Shown one piece after another: positions 45,926-55,133 of a stretch of 64,000 nucleotides of DNA. The translations under genes were made by a program, and so were the position numbers. Origin of the DNA: Fennellomyces sp. T-0311 (Eukaryota > Mucoromycota > Mucoromycetes > Mucorales > Lichtheimiaceae). A model generated the notes under the pieces. The model did no database searches. It was given only the letters and a program-made list of their open reading frames with translations, and had not been told where the DNA came from. The stretch covers positions 1-64,000 of the forward strand of contig JALLLT010000069.1 in NCBI GenBank assembly GCA_025266875.1, given 5' to 3'. Numbering within the stretch: the first letter of the stretch is position 1; each line of letters begins with the position of its first letter.

Positions 45926-47709
45926 AGTTTTGTCTTGTCTACCAACGCGTTTTTCTTCAGGCTCGATTTGATCAACCTGTGAAATGTGGCTTGCTCTTTC
46001 TCAGTCCCGGCAGGTGACTCATTTGGAATAACCGAATCATCTATCTCCAGTTCCTTTTCTTCTTTCAAACCATCTTTCCAAATTGAAGCAAGTCCAGTAT
46101 AGCCAATGCCCAAATCGTTGAAAAGGTCTTTTCCAATGCTTGCTGGGTGGCCTCTTGTAATTCTCATAACCTCAAATTGGTACTTTATACTTCTGTTGTT
46201 GTGCCATATTTCTAAGGGCTCTGTAATACCAATTCTTTTACTCTTCTTATCTGCACTTGCAAGTGAAATATGACCATCTGTTGGCAGCACACGAATATTC
46301 TCTTTATTACAAAAAATGTAATCTACTGCGCTAAACGTGGCGCCTCCATCCACAAGAGCAACCAAACGGCGACTTCCTATGGTGACAAAAGTGAGAGTTT
46401 CGTCCTCTTGGTCAGTGATCTCATCTTTTCTCTCTTCTTTCTTCTGTGACTTACAAGGCAAGGCATCTTTTGTGGATAAATCCACGACTCTATGAGCTGC
46501 ACGGCTCGTTCTCTGATTACCACTTCTAGTGGCAGGTGTCAGGGGAATCCCCTTCATGACCTTATACTCATCACACTCATGACCAGGTCTTCTTTGTTTC
46601 CGGCAATAAATGCAGACGTTGGGATCATATGGAGCCCGGTTGCGGCGGTGTTGGTTGGCCGGGTTGTGGATGGATGCGGCAGTGCCCACATGAGCAAACA
46701 TATGTGAACGACGACTCGGCGGCAAACCAGAATTCTCTTCATTCCGGGATCTCTTGTTGTCAGACGAATCCAACTGCAAACTAGCCACATAACCAACCAT
46801 CTCTTGTAGTGACACCGTCAACAAATCTTTGCTGAACTTTGTCAACACCAGGTCATACACGTCGTGCTTGTTCACCAGCAATGAAAGGAGGGCCACGTTC
46901 ATGATCTTGGGGAACTGCTCTAGTCCAGCTTCGATGCACTTTTGGTGGAACTTGCGTGCATATACCGCCACTTTCTCTTTGCTCTGTTGGCGCATATGGA
47001 GGATGGACTCCATTGTCTTGAGTTGTCGCTCGGGGGTGTCAAATTGCTTGACAATCTCCGAACGGAGCTCGGCCCAAGTGATGGCAGGGTTTTCTTGCAA
47101 CATGGTGTCCAGCCAAATGGATTGCATGTCGTTGAGGCATTTCGGCAATAGACAAGCCCAGTGGTCTTCCACCTTGAAGTTGGCCGATACAACCTCTTTC
47201 TCGAACTTGCACAAAAACATCTCGGTTGATACGTGCGTGGACTTCGTGGGGTGCCATTCTTCGGAACCGACGATCTGGAGGACAGGTAAGTCCTTAGGCA
47301 CGAAGTGACTCACGTCAGCAGCTTCGGCCTTAGCAGCGGCAGTCTTGCGGGCAGCAACCTCTTGCTTGGTCAAGAACTTCAAGCACGTGGGATGGCGTTG
47401 CTTGCAAAACGACCGGTAGCTCTCAGCATTGGCTTGCGCCTCCATAAGCACATCCAATGCTTGCTTCTTGTCCTTAGCGGCAGCGTTCTTGGTAACCGCT
47501 TCTTGGTAGGCCACGTTTGCCTCATCGACCTCCTTAACCAGTGCCTGGTAAGTGTCCAACTCCTTGCAGTGAGGCTCATCGCTCAGAGACAACTGGTCGA
47601 TGTCAAGGTCCATATCTGTTGGTCCGGCTAGGGTCTTGTTCTTCTCAGGATGTTCTTGCAACTCCTGGACGTTCTTGGGTTCCTTGGTAGTCTCGGGCTT
47701 GAGTGACAT
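45926..47709 (-). CDS. Gypsy-3 gag-protease
   Basis: Starts MSLKPETTKEPKNVQ at 47709, just 35 bases after the 5' LTR. The N-terminal third is a coiled-coil-like region rich in A, K, E. A capsid region follows (HWACLLPKCLND ... YARKFHQKCIEAG), then a knuckle CIYCRKQRRPGHEC with C-x2-C-x7-H-x-C spacing, as in Gypsy-2. The protease active site is VDGGATFSA (about 46360). The gag-protease frame is open to 45784, but homology shifts frame near 45925, joining to LVSIPTPEG of the RT. Whether that shift is programmed or an error cannot be told from one copy. Gag forms the particle; protease matures it. Confidence 0.9.
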
Positions 47710-47744
47710 GATATTGGTAGGTGGGTGAATTCAAAGGAAAAAAA

Positions 47745-48016
47745 TGTGTTATCTGGTTTAGATAGTGATAGAAGAACAAATAGAAGAGACAATAGGAATC
47801 CTTTGAGACACGGATTTATTCTGAATAACAGATCAAGTTCAACTATCAATTCAATATTCCTTTTATACTGGGCAATACGTTGTACGGATTGCACCATCCA
47901 TGATTCTAAGTGACAATGTAGTATGGATTGCACCATCCTTGATTCTGAACGCGCATTAAGCTGAGTGCGACTCGGTATTTTAATCTTCCATTTTCGGACT
48001 TCTCTTGGACACCACA
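47745..48016 (-). repeat. 5' LTR of Gypsy-3
   Basis: 272 bp and almost identical to 42788-43061. On the minus strand the promoter TATAAAAGG is at 47867-47859. Its outer end abuts the TA of the IS630-type element. Confidence 0.95.
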
Positions 48017-48018
48017 TA

Positions 48019-48215
48019 CAGTCGTTCCAGTTCCAAATGATAAAATTTTCTTAGGGTTTGGGGAACCGATCGAATGGAGTATGGGAGACCATGTGGGAAA
48101 CGTTTACTATTGGACGGAACAATCATCAACCGAATCGAAGTAGCACGCAGCAGATGGGAACTGTTGTACAAAACCCTAAAAAGGAAAGCTTGATTCAAAA
48201 AGAATCCCAACTTTT
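48019..48215 (+). repeat. Left TIR of the IS630-type element
   Basis: 197 bp, inverse of 53047-53243 with a few differences that are all transitions (for example GTCG/GTCA at the tip). Its inner end coincides with the stop codon (48214-48216) of the minus-strand DDE-like gene. Confidence 0.9.
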
Positions 48216-49470
48216 ATTGCTGTGGAGAATAGGCAGAAAAACTCTTCGTACATTCATCTACCCAAGCCTGGCAATCCTTTTGACTGACCGTTTCGATGAC
48301 CTCTGTCATCCTCGTGGCCAGGTTTTCATTGACTCCAAGAGGGGTCCTTCTGACGTTTGACTTCACCTTAGCCTATAAGGGACGGCTGGGATTAAAGAGT
48401 GATGACTTTACTGGGATCGGAATCACTCTGTGCTTGGCCTTCTTGATCGCTTCGATAACTTTCTGATCTTTATGATCAGGTAGATCCTCAAAGACGAAGT
48501 AGAGATTGGCCTGCTGCTACTCCTTAAGGATCTGAATCACGCCATTGACAAAATGCCGAAAATGATCGACCCTTGTGCCTTAAGCAGATCCTTGTCTCTC
48601 GAGATTTGGCAGCTTCTTCATGTTTGGTGTTGGAATCGCATCCTGGAAGAACGCCAAAACACCATTAGCACTCATATACACGAAACTCTGCAACGGAATG
48701 GCAGTATCCTTTTGCTTTTTCGGTCTTGTTTTGGCAATCAGGAGATCGGTTCTGGACAATTTGCACCTGTCGAAGAAAATACACTTGCTATAGTCGATCT
48801 TGTTCCCAAGCAAAGCACTCACGTATTCTTTACGTGCAGCGTCGACAATCTCCTTCTCTGACTCGGATACCAAAGGTTCGTCTGCGATATGGATATTAAA
48901 TGTGAAGTTTTGCTTAAGGTAGGACTGGATTGCATTGTTGGTCACTTGTTGGTCTATGTGGTTGTAGGTTGTCAGTATTTATCGATCCACTGGGATATTT
49001 TGATAATCACCTGGGTATCCTTGGGCCAGAGCATCTACCACTTCTTTTAAAATGATTTGTGGACCGTATCTCTCGACATAGTCTGCAAGAAAGAGTTTCT
49101 GCGCATGTGAAAGCTCGACGGAGGATACTGCAGAGCGTGGCTTCCAACCTGGAATGACGTCTGGATTGGCCTTCAGCATACTACTATATCTGTACGCCGA
49201 TCCCGAGGAAAGCCTATGGCCTTTCGATGCTTGATTAACGGTGGCCCCGTTGTACTTGATCGCATTAGTGAACTTTGCGATACGAGCAGGGGTGTGGCCG
49301 ACACTGGTTCTTAGAGTCCACACATACTCAGGAACATCATCTTGCGACATTGCTCCAGACGAGTTGGATTCATTTTCGGTGGCAGGATCGGACATAATCG
49401 CATCCGTGTCCATTGGGGTTAGGCGGTAGTAGTGCTTTCCGGCTTCGTAATAGAAAAAGGTCAGTTGCAT
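48214..49470 (-). pseudogene. Divergent DDE-like IS630-family protein
   Basis: Starts MQLTFFYYEAGKHYY at 49470 (a second ATG, MDTDAIMSD, lies at about 49413). An N-terminal HTH region (VELSHAQKLFLADYVERYG, VVDALAQGYP) is followed by a 57-bp intron (48954-49010) that joins GYP to DQQVTNNAIQSYLKQNF. The RNase H-like core has FFDRCKLSRTDLL, matching FIDESGFKKGNL of the plus-strand transposase, then FVFEDLPDHKD and FNPSRPL, stop, AKVK, matching LNPIEKVWKQLK. Arginine thus takes the place of the catalytic glutamate. Stops lie at 48580-48582, 48517-48519 and 48373-48375. If the missing glutamate is ancestral, this is a non-catalytic partner; if not, simple decay. Confidence 0.7.
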
Positions 49471-49548
49471 GGTTTGCGTTAAAAGTAAAGGAAAAGTGGT
49501 TCAAAGGAACATCTTATATATACATTTTATGTAACACAACTATCTTTT

Positions 49549-50046
49549 TTATTTCAACTGAGGCTTAATTGTCTGCTCAAAAAACATGGCGATTTCTGGA
49601 TCGGTACGAGCTGAACGGACTTTTGGTGTTCTGGTTCGAGGAACCTTTGGAACTGGAGGGTAGCCATGGTTTTTCACCAGGTCACGCAACAAGCCCTCGA
49701 GGGTCTTTTTCTTGATACCTGATTGTTCTGCTGCCATCGGAATTCCCTTTTTTTCAACATACACCAATTGCAGAGCGTTTTTCACCTTCACGGGGTCATA
49801 CTTGTCATAGCTAGCCCTCTTCTTGCGCGGCTTAGCCTTCTCCTTGGCAGGATCCACCGTTTCCTTGTTAAGGTCCATATGGCTAATACTCTCGCTCATA
49901 TGGACGTCGTCATCGTCTTGCATAGGCTGATCCTGGTTGGGCTCTTTCAGAACTTCTTGCTCCAGTATCGCAGGTGCAACATGCATATCTTGCAGAGGCA
50001 CGGCAGCTTGCTTGTTGGATGAAGAGGTGGAGCTGAAAAGATGCAT
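49549..50046 (-). CDS. Small helix-turn-helix protein of the IS630-type element
   Basis: An intact 165-residue frame starting MHLFSSTSSSNKQAAV. An acidic N-terminal half (QPMQDDDDVHMSESIS) is followed by a basic linker (KPRKKRAS) and a helix-turn-helix-like segment (VKNALQLVYVEKKGIPMAAEQSGIKKKTLEGLLRDL region, about 49810-49710). The C-terminus is basic. TATA-type ATATAAGG on the minus strand lies at 50100-50090, about 45 bases before the ATG. It resembles the N-terminal DNA-binding part of IS630 transposases and the fragment at 57394-56825. It may bind the terminal or spacer repeats; that is inference. Confidence 0.65.
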   Translation of the reverse strand: MHLFSSTSSSNKQAAVPLQDMHVAPAILEQEVLKEPNQDQPMQDDDDVHMSESISHMDLNKETVDPAKEKAKPRKKRASYDKYDPVKVKNALQLVYVEKKGIPMAAEQSGIKKKTLEGLLRDLVKNHGYPPVPKVPRTRTPKVRSARTDPEIAMFFEQTIKPQLK

Positions 50047-51369
50047 CTTGATAATTGAATAATAGCTATAATGAAAATGACAGCTACTGCCTTATATACT
50101 TTTATTGGTTACACCCGTTTCAAGTAGACGATGTCAATAATTGAGCTGAAGTATAATATATTTTTGATCACATGTATTCGGTAGTTCGATTGAGAAAAAG
50201 CTAAAGGCAATTATATTGAGAATAAAGATTGGTGCACAATATTAAGCTGAGCATCAAGGATGCTCTTGATCCACCAGATAAGGTAATGTGGTTGAGCATA
50301 GCAATTTAGCATACATGTTCCGCATTACAAATAAGTGTCTCCAATGGGCATATAGATTAAGCTTCCAAATTGGCGTTGTAAATTAGGCCACGGTCCCCAT
50401 AGCATTGAGACACAAGTTTGGTTCTAGAATTTGGTCATTTTATCGAGGTGGAAGGTTCAGCACGTGATTTGAGCTTAAAGTTGAGCATGAGGTGAATGGG
50501 AATATAGCACAAAAATTAAGCTCATACTTAAGGAATCTGATTAAGGCATCCAATAGGGTGCTAAAGTTAAGCAGCTCGGGTAATATTTTAGGTGAGTTAA
50601 TTAAGCATCTTTACTTCAGCATGTAAGTAGAGCCATAGATTAAGGCAAAACTGAGCTTTTTTGAGCAGTAAAAGTGAGCATCGGGATTAAGTTTTGAGTT
50701 GAGCACAATCATTGAGTATTCGAAGGAAGCAATTGGTTTAGGTCATCTAATTAAGCATCTGCTCCGGCAAATTCAGGCAGATATTTAAGCATTTAAAGAG
50801 AGCACAAGGATACAGTGACCAAATTGGGTTACAAATTAGGCATCGTGTTGAGCAGCCCATTGATAACTCAGCTTGAGCAACAAGAGAGAGCATCTGGGTT
50901 CGGCCTTACTTTAAGCATTTGAGTTTGACTGCAAAAGTTCAGTAAGCTAATTAAGCTTTCACATCCAGAAATCAATTTGCGGATTGAATTTGGCGGCCGA
51001 TCTTGAGCACGTGGGTTCAGTCTAGCTGTCAAGGATGTCAATTCATCCTTCAGAGCACCCGAATAGGAACATAAGTCCAATATACAATCCACATTAATCA
51101 ATGCAGTACACTATTTTAGCTCGCATATCGAGAGCGAACATCATATCTTTTAAGCCTTGAAGTATAGCACACCGAAATTTGGCAACAGCAAGAACGTATG
51201 GTCGCTCTTATTCCGCACATCAATTGAGCATTGAAATTAAGTACGACTACTTTGATAATTTAAGTTTCCGGATATGATGCTACGCTGTTGTTGCGATCTA
51301 TAATCCATATAAAAAGGGCACTGTAAGCCAAATCAATCAGTCAGTATCTATCTTTCCCCTCTTCACCCT
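50047..51369. promoter_or_regulatory. Divergent promoter spacer with dispersed short repeats
   Basis: About 1.3 kb without coding potential. It is packed with variants of two motifs, ATTAAGC(A) and TTGAGCA(T), spaced irregularly and often 20-50 bp apart, on both strands, from about 50230 to 51260. TATA boxes lie at each edge: 50090-50100 (minus) and 51308-51317 (plus). The arrangement resembles clustered protein-binding sites. Confidence 0.7.
51308..51317 (+). promoter_or_regulatory. TATA box of the plus-strand IS630 transposase
   Basis: TATAAAAAGG, 52 bases before the ATG at 51370. Confidence 0.5.
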
Positions 51370-52993
51370 ATGAGCAATCGAACTGTCCAATTCATTAGCT
51401 GCCAGCCTGACGCAAGTGGTTCTCAGCGATCTACAAGACGACGTGTGGTTAAGACCGCCAAGCCTAGAAGTACCAGACAGCCAAGAAAGAAAAGCACCCA
51501 GTCCACCGGCCTTCAATTCCATTTCTATAAGCCGAGAAATCATGTTGAAGAACAAGACCGTGCCATTGAGTTTTCCGGTCCACTGATGTATTACAAGTAC
51601 CAAGACCTGGGAGACGATGGAGGATACAATGTGCGGGTTTCTGGGCCCAAGCCCATAGAGGAAATGACCGTTCGCCACATCTTCCGGATGGCCGAGTTGC
51701 CTGCCAGCGCCACCCAAGCTGCTGTTGAAGGAGACCAGATCTCTGATGGCGATGAAGAAGTGGTACCATTTGATATCGATCCCGCCAAAAAGTACATTTG
51801 GACAAAGCAGTACAAGGTCAAGAATGTTTGGGGATTGATTGATTTGGTGTGCCACCAAAATGTGTCCATCAAGGAAGCCGCTGTGAAGGCCTATATCAAA
51901 CAGCCTACAGCTTACAAGATGGTGGATGAGTACCGACAGGACCCCTCCAAACTCCCAGGTTTTAAGCTGGTCACCGACGTGTACAAGCCAAATCATAACC
52001 AAAAATTCAAGCAAGAGCACACTGCTTTCCTTGACCAGCTCATCACCGCAGACCCACTCCATACGATGAAAGAGCTACGCTTCAAGCTTATTGAGCAATT
52101 CTCAGGTAACAGAGACTCATTCCTTTGCCTAATCCAGATCAACTGATATATATCATTTCTAAAAAGGCTTCCAAATCAGTCTATCTGGCATTTACAATCA
52201 TGTCACTGGCGCAATGAACTACAGCCGCAAAAAGGTACGAATGATTTCAGAATCACGGAATTCGAAAGAGAAGAAGCAGGCGCGGTTCGACTTTGTCCGA
52301 AAGCTTCTGAAAGATGGGATTGACTACATGAACGATTGCGTCTTCATTGACGAAAGCGGCTTCAAGAAGGGCAATCTGCAACGTGCCGGCTACTTCAAGA
52401 GAGGTGTTCCATGCGTGATGGAAGTTAGTGACAGTCGTGGCGTTAACCAAAGCATCATCAGCTGCATGTCTAGTGAGGGTGTTATTTTGCTTTCAAGACA
52501 CGCCCCAAGGGAAAACATCCTGGATCACCACGATCAAATTGGATCCAAGAGAAAGTGCAAGGACCAGTTCTATGACACCACCTCCACACACTTCCATGAT
52601 TTCATTGAAGATCTTCTTCAAGTGATGCAAGACCTCGGCCTCAAGGAGAAGTACATCGTTATGGGCAATTGCTCCATCCACAGAGGCGATGGGACTGAGG
52701 ACCTTATTGCGCAAGCCGGTCATACTCTTCTCTACTTGCCAGCACGCGCCCCCTTTTTGAACCCGATCGAAAAGGTGTGGAAGCAGCTAAAGGAGGAGGT
52801 GCATCGGCATTCTTTGGTTTCCAACAAAGATCTTATTGCCAGGATCGAGAGGGCAGCGTGAAAAGTGAGCGCGAAGAACTGCCGCGGATATATAAGAAAC
52901 GCAATCTCGTTCTTCGATGCTTGTCTAGACAAGCAAGACATTTACTTCGACGAGCAGTTTAGATTGACAAAAAATAAACCTGGGGAGCAGTGA
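51370..52993 (+). pseudogene. IS630-type DDE transposase, two lesions
   Basis: Cut-and-paste transposase. The start MSNRTVQFISCQ at 51370 opens a basic N-terminal region. HTH segments follow (WGLIDLVCHQNVSIKEAAVKAY, about 51830-51900). A 61-bp intron (52106-52166) joins EQFSG to FQISLSGIYNHV. Catalytic D is in FIDESGF (about 52345-52365). The second position, normally D in the pattern DNCxIH, reads GNCSIH (GGC at 52664-52666). The E is in LNPIEKVW (GAA 52769-52771). An in-frame TGA at 52859-52861 (likely CGA originally) is followed by open frame KVSAKNCRGYIRNAISFF to a stop at 52991-52993. So the copy should be inactive, though otherwise well preserved. Confidence 0.85.
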
Positions 52994-53046
52994 GCGCTTT
53001 CTTCATTGGAGTTGTCATGTATTTGACAGAGTGAAGCCTTTTTGTA

Positions 53047-53243
53047 AAAAGTTGGGATTCTTTTTGAATCAAGTTTTCCTTTTTAAGGTTTTGTACAACA
53101 GTTCCCATCTGCTGCGTGCTACTTCGATTCGGTTGATGATTGTTCCGTCCAATAGTAAACGTTTCCCACATGGTCTCCCATACTCCACTTGATCGGTTCC
53201 TCAAACCCTAAGAAAATTTTATCATTTGGAACTGAAATGACTG
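53047..53243 (-). repeat. Right TIR of the IS630-type element
   Basis: Inverse of 48019-48215, ending CTG at 53243 before the TA. Confidence 0.9.
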
Positions 53244-53245
53244 TA

Positions 53246-55133
53246 TTCAAAACAGAAACACCTTTGGCTTTGTCGATTCCAGTGCTACGTTTAGCGCGAT
53301 CACTCCTTCCTTGGCCTCTCGTCTGGGTCTTTTGGTTACGCCATCCGTTGGCAAGATTGGTCTTGCGGCCCCCAGGCTACAGATAGATAGAATTGGATCT
53401 GTCCAAATAAAGATCTCTCATAATGGCTACACTACTGTTCACACTTTCGAAGTCATGGACTTCAATGCTGATGCTGATATTTCTATCGGTGCTGATCTTA
53501 TGCATCACATTGGTATTTACTTGCAAGGTCTCGCTTATTGCTGGCACAAACTCAACAGACCTTTAGCTCCGGCTACTACTTTCTTGCATGAGCCTAGCAA
53601 TTCTCCAGCAGGCACTCCTGAAGAACATGCAAAATTCATTGCTGCATTACAACCTTTTCTTGATGCAAATGCTGCTATTCCTCGTACAGCATCTTGTCCG
53701 CTTCCTGAAGCTATGCTCTATATTCCTACCAAGGAAGGCGAAACAGCCTATAGATGGCAATACCCCTTACCCAATAAGGCAATGCCGGCAATTTGGGAAC
53801 AGATCAACAAATGGATCGATGACGGCGTTGTTGTTCCTGCACCTCCAGGCAACACTTTTAACAACCCTCTTACCTTCGTTCCTAAGCGTGATTCCTCCGG
53901 GAACATCAAATCCTTAAGAATTTGTCTTGACCCACGCAGACTTAACGCCATTAGTGAAGTCTCAAGATACCTGATTCTGCTTATCAAGGATATTTTCAGA
54001 AAACTGCGACATGCAAAATACTTCGTTCTTCTTGACTTGAGCGACGCCTTTACAGCACTACCTATCTTTCCTGGTCACCAACATAAGGTATCATTCACCT
54101 TCGATGATCGCCAATACATGTTTGCCAGAATGCCTTTTGGTCTAGCAGATGCTAGTAGCCACTACATGCACACGTTGCACACAATCACTCATGACCTCGA
54201 GCGGACTTAATTCTACATTGATGATGCCATCATTTGAGGTGACGATTTTGACTCGCTGCTTGAAGCAACTTCTCGCACTATCTGTCGACTGACTGAATAC
54301 AACCTTCGTATCAACATTGACAAAGCACGCTTCTATCAGAAATGTGTCTATCTCCTTGGCTACTACATTCAGGAAGGCATCATCGCGCCTGATCCACGCA
54401 AAGTCTGTAACGTCACGGATTGGCCACAACCCAAAACGGGCAAAGACATCATGTCCTTTCTTGGCCTTACTGGCTATTTTCAGGAACACATTCCCAACTA
54501 TGCGTACATCACTGCGCCATTGGACGCCCTTTGCTCGGCTAAAAGCCTTAAGGGTATATGGACTGAAGAGCATTCAATTGCCTTCAACAAGGTCAAACTC
54601 GCCTTACAATCTGCACTGGTTCTTAGCCAACCCGTAGAAGGCTTGCCTTACTACTTGGTCACTGATGCTTCTCAGTACGCAATCGCCTGTTGTCTCTACC
54701 AGATCGTGGACAATACCTACTACTACATTGGTTTCATGGCTCGTTCCTTGAACAAAGCTGAACGCAACTACTCTACTAGTCGCCGGGAACTCTTAGTGAT
54801 TGTTTATGACTTGACCAAGTTCCACAAGTTCACTTGGCAAAACAAACTCACAGTCATGTGCGACCACAAGTCCCTGCAATATCTGCACACTCAACTGGTA
54901 GCATCTCCAATAATGGTCAACTGGCTCGACACTATTTGCAATTACGACTTCGACGTTGTATATCTGCCTGGCATTCGCAACATCCTTCCCGATGCATTAA
55001 GTCGCCTCTTTCCATCGAACGTGCTGGAGAGGGGTAATGTGTCAGATGAAGACAACAATTTCGCACGTTCTCCTTATTTAGGCAATTTTATCTCGTCTCG
55101 GAAAAACAAGAGCACAGAAGCCTCTTCTTCCAC
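53246..55133 (+). pseudogene. Gypsy-2 protease-RT-RNase H piece
   Basis: Third segment of Gypsy-2. Protease FVDSSATFSAITPSL (about 53262; DSS where DSG or DTG is usual), then RT with RICLDPRRLNA, LLDLSDAF, the palm motif YIDD (54214-54225) flanked by in-frame TAA (54208-54210) and TGA (54235-54237). LGLTGYFQEHIPNYAY and the RNase H residues VTDASQ, RRELLVI and CDHKSLQY follow. The frame is one and the same from 53249 to about 55130, where it runs into the IS630-like repeat (after KSTEASSSTT). Integrase and 3' LTR are not found in the window. Confidence 0.85.

Larger units (their letters stand above)
42788..48016 (-). mobile_element. Gypsy-3: complete chromodomain Ty3/Gypsy retrotransposon
   Basis: A 5229-bp element in minus orientation with LTRs at 42788-43061 and 47745-48016. 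The LTRs differ by about three substitutions and a 2-bp indel, so insertion is recent. It carries gag-protease and RT-RNase H-integrase-chromodomain frames. It inserted into the Gypsy-2 gag-pol junction with a TATTC duplication. Behind the 5' LTR I find no TGG-type tRNA primer site, and the gag ATG is only 35 bases from the LTR. Confidence 0.95.
48019..53243. mobile_element. 5.2-kb three-gene IS630/Tc1-type transposon
   Basis: Bounded by 197-bp inverted repeats starting CAGTCGTTCCAG and CAGTCATTTCAG, with TA on each side (48017-48018, 53244-53245), the standard Tc1/mariner target. Inside are two minus-strand genes (a DDE-like protein and a helix-turn-helix protein) and one plus-strand DDE transposase, transcribed away from a shared 1.3-kb spacer. 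The TA target is the first two bases of the TATTC duplication of Gypsy-3, so this element arrived after Gypsy-3. All coding genes except the HTH gene carry nonsense changes. Confidence 0.9.
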
